A DNA stretch of 64,000 nt from Alnus glutinosa. Lineage: Eukaryota > Streptophyta > Magnoliopsida > Fagales > Betulaceae. Made by a program: the position numbers and the translations under genes. Location of the stretch: assembly GCF_958979055.1 (NCBI RefSeq), contig NC_084886.1, forward strand, positions 52,869,102-52,933,101. Direction: 5' to 3'. The notes under the pieces were generated by a model, which was not told the DNA's origin, did no database searches, and worked only from the letters and a program-made list of their open reading frames with translations. Shown here in pieces: positions 41,929-54,600 of the stretch; the first letter of the stretch is position 1; every line of letters starts with the position of its first letter.

Positions 41929-44415
41929 CTATCTGCCTTCATTAGTCATCAACTGGGAAAAAACTTTGGTTGTAGATATGTCTGAATTATAATTCCTGTC
42001 TTCTCCCTCCCCTCTTATGTTATTAGATGGAATATCGGGAACACTTCCAGGTGTTGGGGGCTCTGGCCCATTAATATTGCTAGCTTCATGTGGTTCCCTT
42101 TGCTGTCCAGTTTCCTGTAGCTGAAGTGCATATTCCAGATTCCATAACACGTCACCCATGGTTGGCCTATCAACACCATAGTCGGCCAAACATTTCTCTG
42201 CTGTTTCTCCAAATTTCTTTAAAGAGCTTGGTCTAATCTTTCCAACAAGATGGGGATCAATAATTTGCTGGAGCATGCCCTTCTTCTGCCATTGCATTGC
42301 CCATTCAGCTAAATTCACCTGCTCTCTAGCAAGCAATGGATCAACAGCAGGTCTAGCACAAAGAACTTCAAAAAGCACAACCCCAAATGAATAAACATCT
42401 GACTTATCTGTAAGCTGCTGCCTCCGGAAATACTCAGGATCGAGATAACCAAAACTACCCTTTACACCAGTACTTACATGGGTTTCATCAAGACATGGGC
42501 CAGATCTTGAAAGACCAAAATCGGCGACTTTGGCCACATAATTCTCATCAAGTAAAATATTGGTTGATTTAATGTCACGATGGATAATTCCTTCTGCTGA
42601 ACCTGTGTGAAGGTAATGAAGACCTCTTGCTGAGCCAATGCATATTTCAAGCCGCTGCTTCCAAGTCAAAGGTGGGATCCCTGAACCATACAAGTGACTT
42701 TTCAATGGTCCTTTTTCCATGTATTCGTACACTAGAATCATTTCTGACTGTTCTTCACAATATCCAACAAGAGAAACAAGATGGCGGTGGCGAATTTTGG
42801 ACAGAACTGTTATTTCAGTCTGGAATTCTGGAAGGCCCTGCCTGGATCCGGGCACACCTCTCTTCACAGCAACCTTTGTATTGTCTCTAAGAACCCCCTT
42901 GTAAACCATGCCGAATCCACCAGAACCTGTGATCAGATTCTGGTCAAAATTGTTTGTTGCCAATTGTAAATCAACAAAAGGGATTCTCATGGCAAAATAT
43001 CCATTTGGGCCAGGAGATGCATAGGCTGTCCCTTCAGACATTCTACTGTGTGAACTGCCTCCATATGCACGCAAAGGTGTCCACCCCGCACTTTCTGTAG
43101 GTCTTAGTTTTGGTTTCTTCTTCCTGCATTTCATAGCAAGCAGCAGTGCAAGCAGCAACAAACATAAACCAACAAAGCTGCCAACAATTGAACCCACTAC
43201 AACCCAAATATTCTTCTTCTTAGAGCTAGTTTCCACGCTCTCAAGATTTTCTATCTTCATAATCTCTGCCCCATTCAGAATAGCATTCATTGTCAGAGTA
43301 CTGCTCAGAACAGAAGGGCCAACACTGACTTGCACAACCCCGTGATCAACTGAATCCACAACAAAATCAACATAGACTGGAGATGCAATCTCATGGAATG
43401 TAAGCGTTGATAAATCGAGATCCCCATAAGCAAGGTACCCATTGATATATACATTAAAGAACAGCATGTTAAGCGCCTGACTAACAATATCACAGAAATG
43501 CAATCTAACCAAGTATCGAGCACTGGCTGAACCCACTGGAAAATTCCAAGTGATATTAAACTTTGCATAAGTCAAGTTTTCCTTGTTCATTTCTTGGGCA
43601 GTCATATACACATTATCAGGCGCAATATCTCTACTTGCACCTCCAGTCTGATAGTTTGGTGGGTGAGGAGCGTTTGCACGCCTCGCGGAGGATTTCAGAA
43701 CAAGATAATCATCATCAGGGATCCAAGTCCTCCAAAGGGTATCATTAAAAGGAGTCAATTTTGAACCTCCAACATTAATCCTGTTAATAGTCTCTAAGAC
43801 CTGTGAAGAAAGATTCTTGTACTCTTGAATTCCAGCAGCACCAATTAACTTAACCCCCACATCCGTTATAAGGTCCCCAGGTGCCGTAAAAACTTCGATT
43901 GCATTAACGAATCCGAAACCCGAATAATTAACAGGAGTGAACACAATTTCAACCACATTTCTATCTATTTTTAATATATACTCTCTAAGGACAGTATTAT
44001 TACTATTCAATTGTAAGTTTCTCAGAATGAAAACCCCATTAACCGAAACAGTAAAATTTGCTGAATTTAAATGAAAACCTTGAGCTACAAAGGGCGAGAA
44101 ATGGAAACGTACCAAGTGAGTCCCATTTTTCTTGATGTTGAATTTGTAGCCTGAACAGCTGGTGAAAACTCTGGCTGTATGGTACAAAGCGGGTAAATCT
44201 GAAGGTGGGTTTTGGTTCTTGAGCGAAATGGAGTGGCCTGCTGAGAGAAAAGCCGAACCGGGTTTCGCTGAATCAGCGAGAAAGAGTCGGTTGTCGAAGG
44301 AAATGTTGGTGGGTGAGCCACAGTTGAGGAGGTAGTTGTCTGAGGGAGTAAAAGAGCTTGAGAAGGAGACGAGGGAGACGAGAATTATGGAGAGGAAGAT
44401 GTTTTCGGTCACCAT
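41929..44415 (-). CDS. CrRLK1L receptor-like kinase (At5g24010-like)
   Basis: Plasma-membrane receptor kinase of the Catharanthus RLK1-like (THESEUS/FERONIA) family; members sense cell-wall state or RALF peptides. A single exon encodes 828 aa, typical because the family is mostly intronless. Signal peptide 1-21; two tandem malectin-like domains over about 28-385 with several N-x-S/T sites; transmembrane helix 403-428; basic stop KCRKKKPK; kinase domain about 490-765. Kinase landmarks are all present: GSGGFG (497-502), Lys518 in VAVKRG, HRD (612-614, RD type), DFG (632-634), GSFGYLDPEY and DKSDVYSFGVVLFEVLCARP. The C-terminus FSQLMTNEGR is family-typical. Arabidopsis At5g24010 lies next to MinD and DUF819. 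Ligand unknown. Confidence 0.96.
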   Translation of the reverse strand: MVTENIFLSIILVSLVSFSSSFTPSDNYLLNCGSPTNISFDNRLFLADSAKPGSAFLSAGHSISLKNQNPPSDLPALYHTARVFTSCSGYKFNIKKNGTHLVRFHFSPFVAQGFHLNSANFTVSVNGVFILRNLQLNSNNTVLREYILKIDRNVVEIVFTPVNYSGFGFVNAIEVFTAPGDLITDVGVKLIGAAGIQEYKNLSSQVLETINRINVGGSKLTPFNDTLWRTWIPDDDYLVLKSSARRANAPHPPNYQTGGASRDIAPDNVYMTAQEMNKENLTYAKFNITWNFPVGSASARYLVRLHFCDIVSQALNMLFFNVYINGYLAYGDLDLSTLTFHEIASPVYVDFVVDSVDHGVVQVSVGPSVLSSTLTMNAILNGAEIMKIENLESVETSSKKKNIWVVVGSIVGSFVGLCLLLLALLLAMKCRKKKPKLRPTESAGWTPLRAYGGSSHSRMSEGTAYASPGPNGYFAMRIPFVDLQLATNNFDQNLITGSGGFGMVYKGVLRDNTKVAVKRGVPGSRQGLPEFQTEITVLSKIRHRHLVSLVGYCEEQSEMILVYEYMEKGPLKSHLYGSGIPPLTWKQRLEICIGSARGLHYLHTGSAEGIIHRDIKSTNILLDENYVAKVADFGLSRSGPCLDETHVSTGVKGSFGYLDPEYFRRQQLTDKSDVYSFGVVLFEVLCARPAVDPLLAREQVNLAEWAMQWQKKGMLQQIIDPHLVGKIRPSSLKKFGETAEKCLADYGVDRPTMGDVLWNLEYALQLQETGQQREPHEASNINGPEPPTPGSVPDIPSNNIRGEGEDRNYNSDISTTKVFSQLMTNEGR

Positions 44416-47400
44416 GTCAAGGAGTCTCTTTGGGGCTGCTGAAGAGGTTCAAGATTTGGAGCTCATGGAAGTGACAGTGTGGACTTGGGAGTTAGAAGTG
44501 AGAGAGACCGGCCTTGTTCTTGCAAGTTTATAGAGCGTTTTCCTTTTCGGGAAAAATTGGGTATTACTTACTAATTAATAAATTAAATTTATTCGGGGTG
44601 GCGCTCATATAAATATTGGTGCAGAATGTTGCCTTTGATTTTTGAAACATGTTTACTTATTTTGCATTTATCTCTAAAGTTTTAAAATATTTATTATGTT
44701 AATCATTATAATATAAATTGTCACGTGCCAATCTATACGATACTTAAAACGTTTAAAAAATTATTTGGTAATTCATTTGACACTAACCATAATAATCATG
44801 TTTCAAAATTGTACTCATTCACACAAAATCTGAAATACCATATGAGTTTGTAATAAAATTATAGTAAAATTTATCGTATTACAAACATTTTCCTTGAATA
44901 AAAACATCTTCATTTGCTTTGTAAGGCTATGTTTTTTTACTTTTTAGCATGGTGTTTGTTCGTTTCTTTTATTTTAAGTACAACAACCCAAACAAGCCTA
45001 AAACCTAACTAGACAAAACCGGATAAGGCAGTCCTTCCCACTAACAGTAAGAACCGAGGGAGGCGGAGGAGGAGCAATAAAAATATGACTAAAAAAAATA
45101 TTAGTTACAACTCAATATACAGCATTGTGAGTATAAAAGTTTACATTTCTATTAATTTACTTAATTCTTGAAAAGAGAAAATTGGAATAGAATAGATAAT
45201 ATAAAAAATAAGTGAATAATTCATGCACAACTAGTACACAATTCCAAAAAAGATTCGGGAGATTCACACATACTTTTTGTATTTTTAGTATTTTCCTAAA
45301 AAATAATAGAAGAGATAGTAGGCATTTTGAGAAATGCTTGGATGTTTTTAGCATGTTCTTATGACAACATATTATGGCATAGATAATCGACAGAGCAATT
45401 CTATTTAAAATCTTTCTGTTTTTGAAACTCCCATACCGTTCTTGTAATTTCTTTGATTCCTCAATCATTGCCGGCCGGAACAACTTTATCAGAAACAGAG
45501 ATGCTTTACCTTCCCATCTTAAATCGCTTTTGTCAAAGCTCCTTACTGGATTCAACTATCGGGCACCAGAATCTGTGATGGCATATAATAATAAGATTAT
45601 GTGAGCTGGCAGTAGAAATGATGTGCAACTGCTGATACAATTTGTTTTTTAGTTCCCAGATATTAATGCCCTCCCACACGCGTGAAAAAAGGTCCATGCA
45701 CTAAGTCTCCTATTTGGCTTTTTACTGCGGCGGTGGACCAAATTTGTTGAAAATTTTGCGTTCCTTGGTGGGTGGGCGTCATTTTCATGACACCTTGAAA
45801 TAAATAAGATTAGTTGACACCTATACAAACATGACATCAAACGGCCATTAAATTGTACACATTGGCCAATGGTGTGGCTTCCATGTTCAAGATCGAAACT
45901 GTTTCATTGGGGGCGTGGTGTGAACATGAGTCAGTTTAAGAGTTTGATTTGTTTGGTTAAATAGATCGCGTTAGGATTTATCAATTATTAATATAATTTT
46001 ATATACATACATTGATATGATTCGAATTTGACACGCAAGATTTAAAATTGACAATTTTTTAAATGATTTGTAAACTTAACACGAACGCAATATAAATTAG
46101 TTGGTGAGTTAGTGCTGATGAACATGATCACAAATGGCCACTTCCTACATACTCAAGTATAAGGCTAAGAAGGAAGAAAAAAATAAATAAATAAAAAAAT
46201 CCAGTAATTTGATATTCAATGCAAGTTCAATGAACCTTTTTTTTTAAGGTTATTTTTGGGCTAAATGAATGAACTTTATTTATAAATTATATAAACAAAT
46301 GTCTTTAGGACATACCACTATAATTGTAAAGTAATGGCTAAAAACTTAAGCCATGAACTTAAAGTCATAGGAAACATTATGAAAGTAGAGTATGCCAAAA
46401 AAACCAAAAAATAAAAAAAAAACAGATCGAAGATGTATCTTCATCATTTTTTAAATAATAATGTTAAATTACTATTTGTTCAATACTATGAATAGTTAAT
46501 TGATATTAGAAATATACCATAGAATTGATGTCTGAATTCAGACCACTACTTTCATATTATATTAATTTTTTTTTTTTTTAAAAAAAAAGTTCAAATTAAT
46601 AAAAAATGAATTTAATTATTTAATTAATTTTCTAATAATTTTTTTTTTCTTGATAACAAACGTTCCATTAAACAAAGTTATTCGATTTTGTTTTTTCTCC
46701 ATATTTTGTAAAAGATGTTATATAATTTGTAGCTTTTTTACAAGGAGAAACAGAAAAGAAAAAAAAGGGGAGATGCCTATCGACCACGACGTCGTTTGAA
46801 AAGCTGCCCTTTTCACTTTTCAGCGTTTAAGAAATGCAGTGTAGGCCCCAGACGCAATTCAGAGTGTTTCCCCTGATATTTATTCCCTCTCCTCGCTCGC
46901 GAGCCTCTTGGATCGTCCGCAACTCGTTCGAGTTCGACTCAGTACCGGGGACCTCCCCCATCGACGTCGTTTTAACAACGTAACCATATAAAGCGTAAGT
47001 CTCCTATTTCCTTTTCTTAAAATTGTTTCACTATTTTTTGTAGGGTTTGTATTGGAATAGCACCGAGAATTTTCGTTTTAGAATATAGTTTAACCTATTT
47101 CTCTCACTGATCCTTAGATGAGTTTCTGAAATTATTTATCGCTACTTTTTCTTTTCTTCTGTGCAATCATGTTTTGTGGATTTGAATTGCGTTAAATGTC
47201 AATTGCATTATTTGTTATTGGGTATTAATTTCAAAAGTTATGGATGGTTCTGGGTATCGATTAGGGTATGTCTAAGTGATATTTTAGCCGCCACTTTTGG
47301 TTGTATTTTTCGCATCTTTATCTATGGGTACATTGAACGGAAATTGTAGTGTTCTGCTTTGAGATATGGTAGTGGAACCAAGTTGGAAATTATATCTATA

Positions 47401-48609
47401 TATATATAGTTTATGTACCAAAGGCAACTATATTTGCTATTTTAACTACTTGATAGCAGAATAGAACATGGGTTAGTGATTTCGTTTCTGTTGGTGGTAT
47501 TTGGCTTTGATTGTGGAATAATGGACTGAAAAAGGAGGGATTGTTGATGCAATCTGAAATATATTGTTTGAACACAATTGATGTGTATGAAGGAATAGAG
47601 CTCTTAACTGTCTTGTAAAATCTGTTTACATGCAGGTACATGCAAACTGTTATGCTCTAAATTCCAGGAGGTTTCATTTGCTTGTGGACTGGATCTCCAA
47701 TTATCATAATTTTCCTTTTGCTGTGTCATGGTAGAGTCCCATGTCCTAATTATATGTATGAAAATTTTAAAGATGTGTGTACTGACTGAATCAGCTAAAT
47801 CTTACTGACTGATTCAGCCACATCTTACTGCTAAATGTTCTCTGGTTTAGCCTATGTAGTTTTGGAATTTTGATCAATGTGAGTGCTGCTTTTTTTAGAA
47901 TTGCACCTAAAACATGAGGTATGAGTATTTGTTGATTGAATACTTGTATGATGATGTAGGACTGAGTGTTAGTTGTTCCCCATCAAGTGACTACCCATGC
48001 TGAAATTAGAATGTTGTCATTATGTTTTCAACCATCTAAACTAGATCTTGTTGGGACTTTTACTAATATATCTCATTTGTTGAAATACATCTAATAATCT
48101 TGAATATTTTTCCATAAATCTTTATGGGTTGCCCGTGGGTAGTTGAGTTTAGATTGACTACTTGCATCCTTGTGTCTATGGGGTGCTTATGCATTAACCA
48201 GTCAGGTTGAAGATGCTTTCAGTATATTTGTGGGGCTCTTAAGTTAGGAGAAGATCAGAACTAAGTATCAGTTGTCTTATCTAGGTGTTAGTTTATGACG
48301 CAAAGAAACAGTTTTTCGTGGATTTGCTTTGAAAGTGAAATTATTTGTTTGAATCCTACAAAAGTTTAAAATGATTGTCATAATGCAAGCTTCATAAATG
48401 TAGGTGTAGATTCATTAGATCTTTCGTATCTACTGTGATCTAGGCCAATAAGCTCTTATTCAAATGGCACTTTCCCGATAAGAATGAGATGTAGGGTGAG
48501 ATTGTGGGTTCAAGACCCATTGGGCGCTAGTGTAATTATTATAAAAAGACCTAATGTAATCTATCAGCGCATTTCATATTTTTGAATCGGGTGTAGTGAC
48601 TAAATGCAG
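44416..48609. other. Intergenic spacer and RBM18 leader intron
   Basis: 44416-44540 is the kinase leader; to about 46.8 kb the sequence is AT-rich with no supported gene. A probable RBM18 first exon (non-coding, GC-richer, from about 46850) ends at 46994 before GTAAGT. The 1.6-kb leader intron runs to AG at 48608-48609 and holds a SINE candidate. An open minus-strand frame at 45430-45555 looks slightly coding-like but is unrecognised. Confidence 0.5.
48440..48555 (+). mobile_element. Candidate SINE in the RBM18 leader intron
   Basis: An A-box-like AGCTCTTATTCAAATGGCAC (48450-48469) is followed about 50 bases later by a good pol III B box, GGTTCAAGACC (48508-48518). Next come CATTGGGCGCTAGTGTAATT and an AT-rich tail. 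This is the layout of tRNA-derived plant SINEs. The target duplication was not found. Confidence 0.6.
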
Positions 48610-48624
48610 GATCCTAATGGTTTT

Positions 48625-49367
48625 ATGGACGAGAAGTGTGAAAACAGGCTTTACATCGGTAACCTTGATTTGAGAATAACAGAGTAAGGAAAATCTCTGG
48701 ACTTTGACTTTGTTGCACTATTCCTTAGACTGAGAGTATATGTTTTTTTGTCTCTGCCTTATTGAAATTTATGGATCTTTTTTTTTTTTTTTTTTTTTGG
48801 TCTTCCAGGGCTGCTCTGATTAAGATGTTTTCACCCTTTGGAACGATTGTATCTGAAGACTTCCTGTGGCATACTCGCGGCCCAAAACGCGGAGAGCCGC
48901 GGGGCTTTGCTTTCATCCAGTACAGCACTAAAGAGGTAAGTTGATTGTTATGGATTTGGCTTAGGTGGTGTAAAAAACTTACATCACCTAAGCCTACTCC
49001 GATTGCTTTTGATCATTTTATTTTCAAGCAATTCCTGATTTCCACCATTAAAGTGAGCACGCAGGAAGCTAAATTGGCCAAGGAGAAGATGCATGGGAAA
49101 CTAGCATGTGGCCGCCCGTTGGTTGTCCGTCTAGCTAGTGAGAAATACATGGTGGAAACGGCAGAGAAGTCTTGCAAAGGAGCGGGTGAGTCAAACAAGA
49201 CCAGCCTTTCTGGTAGCAGTTCGGGACAGATGAATCGGAGTGCTAAAATAGCTGCAATCAAGAATAAATTAAAAGCTTTGGGGGAGGAGAGCTCTAGTAG
49301 TGCAAAGAAGCAGAAGCAAGCTGAAAGCGTCTCTTGTACTGAAAGGCTGGATAACTGTACCAATTGA
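48625..49367 (+). CDS. RNA-binding protein, RBM18-like (single RRM)
   Basis: Small nuclear/cytoplasmic RRM protein, homologue of animal RBM18; role poorly known. Exons: coding 48625-48683, 48809-48935 and 49065-49367, giving 162 aa. RNP2 LYIGNL is at 9-14 and RNP1 RGFAFIQY at 51-58; the RRM spans about 7-88. The distinctive FLWHTRGPKRGEPRG loop and EAKLAKEKMHGKLACGRPL match the RBM18 family. The tail is Ser/Lys-rich and disordered, with NRSAKIAAIKNKLKALGEE. An in-frame ATG at 48604 lies across the inferred acceptor (TGCAG, then GATCC), so translation probably starts at 48625 after a non-coding first exon. A run of 22 T precedes the second coding exon. Confidence 0.92.
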
Positions 49368-50204
49368 GAGAGTTCTGCGAAACCGCTTTATGTGATTTTG
49401 CAACTATTAGCGCGATGCTGAAATTGAAACGATTTCAGAATTTCATATTGATATTCGATGGTGCTGAAATTGTCAATGAAATGATTTTTGATCAATCCAG
49501 AGTCCAGACCGACGTGTGCGATTAAAAAGCAATGGTGAAATGGAGTAGTTAACGGTATGTTTTTATTACCTGGATTAAAAAAGGGGAAGAAAAAAGAAGA
49601 AATTGAGTGAAAAGTTTTTGGAACCGAGGAAGTCTCTAATTAAGATGGTAAAAACTTCTGCGACTTCATTAGAGAACCCATTTTGAGATCAGTCGGTTTA
49701 AGTTATTTTCATCTCGTTACACTGACTTCACTAGAGCTGCTCTAGCCTGATATAGATGTCAAGTTTATTCATTTTATTTCATTAATTGTTCTTCGCTATA
49801 TCCGATTACAACTTTCAAAAAGAGTAAATAGTACTTATATCAAATGCTTGAAGTGTTAAATCAGTACTTAGTAATGCTGTTACCTTTTGCTCTTACTCGT
49901 ATCTTTACGTGGCTTTTAAAATTATTATTGGATGAAAATTTAATAATTATTTATCTTAAATTTAATAATAATTTTAAAAATCAGGCCAAGGAATATGAGA
50001 GTGAGTGTGAAAGTATGTGTAGCATTATTCATCACATAATAGCCAGATTTGGCTTAGTTATAGTGTATATGCGGTATTTTTTTCGAAGGTTTATACTTAG
50101 TTTGACTCTATCTTTCATAAAAAAACTTGAAACTAAATCTGAATCGTTGAAGCTTACTTTTTTTATAGCACCTAAGTCAGAATCCATAATAACCAAATGG
50201 GAAA

Positions 50205-50550
50205 AGTTCACATACCTCACTAAAAAACTGCCATATTGTTAATGTTTTCCCAAAACTTCGGATTGCGTTAATGTCCCTTCAAACTATAAAAAAAAAAAAA
50301 AAAAATAATGTTTCCCAAATGACAAAAATATCCTAATTTTATTTTTTTAAAAAAATGATGACCTAAAGCCACGGCAGCTCAAGATCCATAACATTTCTGT
50401 GGGTCAACATTTTTTTTCTTCGAATTAATAACAGTATTTTTGTCTCTTTGAAAAATTTTTAAGGGCATTTTTGTCTTTTTGGGTGACAAAAAGGGAATAT
50501 TGATAATTTTTAATAGTTTGGGGAAAAATTAATGCAATTCAAGAATATAA
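50205..50550. mobile_element. MITE family X, second copy
   Basis: Left arm CACATACCTCACTAAAAAAC then TTGTTAATGTTTTCCCAAAAC. The right arm, reversed, has CAATTAAAAATTATCAATA-type pairing (GAATATTGATAATTTTTAAT...TTTGGGG). Shares the interior TTTTTGTCTTTTTG block with the copy at 6687-7202. Confidence 0.55.
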
Positions 50551-50735
50551 ATTTTTTACAAACCAGTATCTAAAAGTGACATGTGTCATTTAAGAGTTTA
50601 ACATGTGAAAAACACATGTTTTTTAATAGAATATAAAAATCACACACTTTTGATAACTTAAAAAATACATATGATTAGAGACTAATTTGTATAAATCTCC
50701 TGCAAATAAATTTATAAGAAATTTGTGTCCCCAAA
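50546..50735. mobile_element. MITE family Y, second copy
   Basis: TTTTTTACAAACCAGTATCT, then GTGACATGTGTCATTTAAGA and AACACATGTTTTTTAATAG, match the interior and arm of the copy at 7222-7460. The reversed arm ATTTCTTATAAATTTATTTG ends near 50730. Confidence 0.5.
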
Positions 50736-50985
50736 ATTCAAAAATTTGTGAAAACAATGACAACAAAACAAAACAGTAGTTTGAGGTGAACAATGAACAT
50801 GCGGAGTTTTCCCAAACCAAATTTATTTGCAGAGGATAGCGACAGACGACAGTTCAAAAAAAGAAAAGAAAGTACAAGTAATGGAGAGAGCTGCTGTCAA
50901 CAACTACGCATTTGAGTCAGGCCAAGTCTTCTCTCTCTTTCACTCTCACTCTCAGAAGCCAAGGCGGAGGAGACATAGACCATCA

Positions 50986-51566
50986 ATGGCGACGCATCTT
51001 CTCTCCCTCCGCAGTCCCCACTCATACTTCCAACGGTCGCATTTGTCTTCCCGCCAAGTCCCAACCAGACCCTCAACGACTACCTGTTCATTTACTTCAG
51101 TACCTCATGATCCTTCGTCGTCGTCATCATCATCATCATCTTCAAGCAGTTCAAATAGAACCCAGACCTTTCCATCTCTTCCTTTAATTACCAAAAGACC
51201 CAACTCGACTCGGTCCGTTACGGCTCGTTCGCACTTGAATCTCCCTCTCGTTTCTTCTAACGACCACTGGGGTACCTGGACCGTTCTCTTCGCCACCGGC
51301 GCTTTCGGTATCTGGTAAACCCCCACCCTCTCTCATTATTTCACGCTCTGCTTGGTTGATGAGAAAGCTGAAGGAAAGTAGTAGAATGGACAAGTAAATG
51401 GGGGCTAGCTAGATTGTGTCGTTTCGTCTCCATGAATAAGGAAACAACAAGCTGATCAGGGTAGTTTTTAGATTTTTTGGACCAAATATTGAAGTCCCAG
51501 ATTCCAAGTTTCAGTTTTTTTCTGCAACTTCACAGCATCCAAATGAGAAAAGTTCGTAGAAAAAGA

Positions 51567-51613
<47 letters not shown>

Positions 51614-54600
51614 ATGTTTGTAGTGGTTGAATCAATTTATTAGGTGCCGATCCGGGGAGGGTTTTTCTCTCTATCTCTCCCTTTTTTCTTTTTTGGCGAA
51701 AGAGATCTATTATTTGAAATCTTAGTTACTGTTACATTGTCTGGGCGATAATAAAAGAGCATTTGAGGTTTTGATTTTATTGACTTGTTAAATTCATAGT
51801 GAATCAATAAACACAACTCAGAAAGAAAAACTTACGAATACATTTTTCGTTGGAACTGAAGGTCGGAGAAGACCAAGATCGGAAGTACATTGAGTGGTGC
51901 TTTAACGAGCACTTTGGTAGCACTTGCAGCTAGTAATTTGGGGATTATTGCGAATGAAGCTTCCGCATATTCAGTTGTGTTGGAGTTTCTGCTCCCAATG
52001 GCTGTACCATTGCTGTTGTTCAGAGCAGACTTGCGCCGTGTGATAAAGTCGACTGGGACACTTCTCTTGGCTTTCTTGATAGGCTCAGGTAATATTTGTT
52101 GGTATCAGAGTGTGCACTATAGTGTATTTTTCTATTAATTTGTTATTTATACATCACTCCCTGCTTTTTATTTTTGAAAATGAGAATGTGGTTGGTGCTG
52201 CTTATTGAAATGTTATGATGTGATATGATTGGCAATAGGATGTGATCTGTTTACAGAAGTAGGAGTATTACTGGCCATTCAACTTATCATCTCAAATAAT
52301 GGAATAACAATATGCTGCTTGTTACTTTACCTCAATTAGATCTTGCTCTGTGTTAATTATCTTTGGTTTTCTAAAGGACTTCCAGATCATTTTGTTGCTT
52401 AGTAGTTACTGGGGTTTTCAGTTTATAAATCAACCTTCTTGATTCTATTGTAAAGTTTTGAACGTTAATTAAAATTGTCTATTTTCATAATAGATGTAAA
52501 AGATATAGATGAACAAGCGGAATCTGTAGATTGTCCTCCTTTGTCCTTCAATCCAATTCCTCCTGCTTTTTCTTAATTCTATTTTCGACCTTGTAAGTCC
52601 CTTCAAGTTCATGTTTGGTTTCTTTAATTATGCTCTTGTGGTTCCGTAATAATTTTATTCAAGTATTTCTTGTAAGATCTATAAAATACCTTATCTGACA
52701 TGGGAAGAAATGAAACAAGCTTTATAAAGGTAACCATCCACTGTCAAAATTACCTCTCTGAAGCCCATGGTTCACTCTTTGTGGCCAAAATAGATTACTC
52801 TGTATCTATTTGTGGGTTGGTCTCTGTACATTTCTTATTCCAGGATTTTCGAGCACCGTGGTACTTTTGATTTGCAATGTTAAGAATTTAGTTGATTAAT
52901 TACTTCTATAGGCAACTATTCTGTGCCTTAGTTTTGGTTTTATGCGCTCTCTGCTTTGGAGTCTTACTGTCATTATGTTTTCTCTTTTGTCATATGATAG
53001 TTGCAACAACAGTTGGAACCGCGGTGGCATATGTGTTGGTTCCAATGCGATCACTTGGTCAAGATAGTTGGAAAATAGCAGCCGCGCTCATGGGCAGACA
53101 TATTGGTGGAGGTAATTTGCATTTCAATTTCTAGAGCTATGTAGATATTTGAAACCAGTCTAGATGCTTTTGTAGTTTCTCACACAGATTTATCTATTTA
53201 GTTGTGATATTCTCTTGCTATACTCGTTTTCATTCCCAAGTTCCTGTCGTGACTGACACTTTGTTTTTGTCTTTTGAGATGTTGTGTAGCTGTCAATTAT
53301 GTTGCTATTGCTGAAGCCCTTGGTGTTTCTCCATCAGTTTTAGCTGCTGGACTAGCTGCAGATAACGTTATTTGTGCAGTATATTTTACAACGTTGTTTG
53401 CATTAGCTTCTAAAATTCCCCCTGAGACGTCAAAGTCAACCAATGGTGAGCAAAACTAGACACTGCTATGTTACATTGATTTTCTGTTCTGTCATGATGG
53501 CAGAGTTGTTGGTTCAACTCCCTTATACTCGATCTGTGTACTTTAAACCCACAAAATTTAACCTTTATTGCACTTAACACTTTTCACATATGACATTGCA
53601 ATCCATCCCCTATTTTTGTCAAAATTTGCAAAGCCTGCCAATGAGATTTAGCTCTAATGGTGCTTTCTCTTCGTGTAAGAAGAAGGTGGCGGTTGAGGTT
53701 GGAGGTTGAAAACTCATTGGTTACACGTGTAACTTATCAATAAAAAAGTTTTAAGTATTTTATGTTCTCTCTTTTATTTGAGTTTGCATAATCAAATATA
53801 GCAGTAGCAGGTAAATGTAAATTATGTAGTTGTATTACCACAATAGTAGCATGTAACAGAAGCTGGAACTTTCGCAGATGTGGCAATGGATGTGGAATCT
53901 GAGCCTGGCAACAAACTGCCTGTGCTACAAATGGCTACTGCACTTGCTGTATCATTTGCCATCTGCAAGGCTGGCACTTTTCTCACAAAATTTTACGGAA
54001 TTCCAGGGGGCAGCCTCCCAGCCATAACGGCTATTGTTGTTATTCTAGCAACTGCATTTCCAAAACAGTTTGGTTATCTTGCACCATCTGGTGAGGCTAT
54101 GGCTTTGATACTAATGCAGGTGAGTTTAATTGAAATGGGCACCGTTCGAACTCAGGATCTATGCTCTTATACCATGTTAAATCACTACTTGTCCCAAAAT
54201 CTTGAGAGCTGATAGGAAATAATTGATTTAATCATTCAACTAATATTATAACTTTTACTGAATTAATATGTTTTCTTGTTTTGGATAAACAGGTATTTTT
54301 TGCTGTGATTGGTGCTAGTGGGAACATATGGAGTGTCATAAACACGGCACCCAGTATTTTTCTCTTTGCTCTAGTCCAAATAGCAATTCATCTTGCTGTG
54401 ATTCTCGGACTGGGAAAGCTCTTTCGCATCGATTTGAGGTTGTTACTTTTGGCGTCAAATGCCAATGTCGGAGGTCCTACAACGGCATGTGGAATGGCCA
54501 CAGCAAAAGGATGGACTTCTTTGGTTGTTCCTGGCATTCTTGCAGGCATTTTTGGAATTGCCATTGCAACTTTTCTCGGCATTGCATTTGGTTTGTCAGT

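Larger units (their letters stand above)
49368..50985. other. Intergenic spacer with MITEs, RBM18 to DUF819 copy 1
   Basis: 1.6 kb. RBM18 3'UTR, then AT-rich sequence with family X and Y MITEs (listed), then the DUF819 promoter/leader from about 50820. No other gene seen. Confidence 0.5.

Noticed and set aside
48604-48624. ATG at 48604 as the RBM18 start
   Set aside because: It overlaps the inferred splice acceptor of the leader intron; the in-frame ATG at 48625 fits the family N-terminus.
50827-50985. Upstream extension of DUF819 copy 1 to the ATG at 50881
   Set aside because: The added residues are unlike a transit peptide and absent in the paralogue; 50986 fits better, though not proven.
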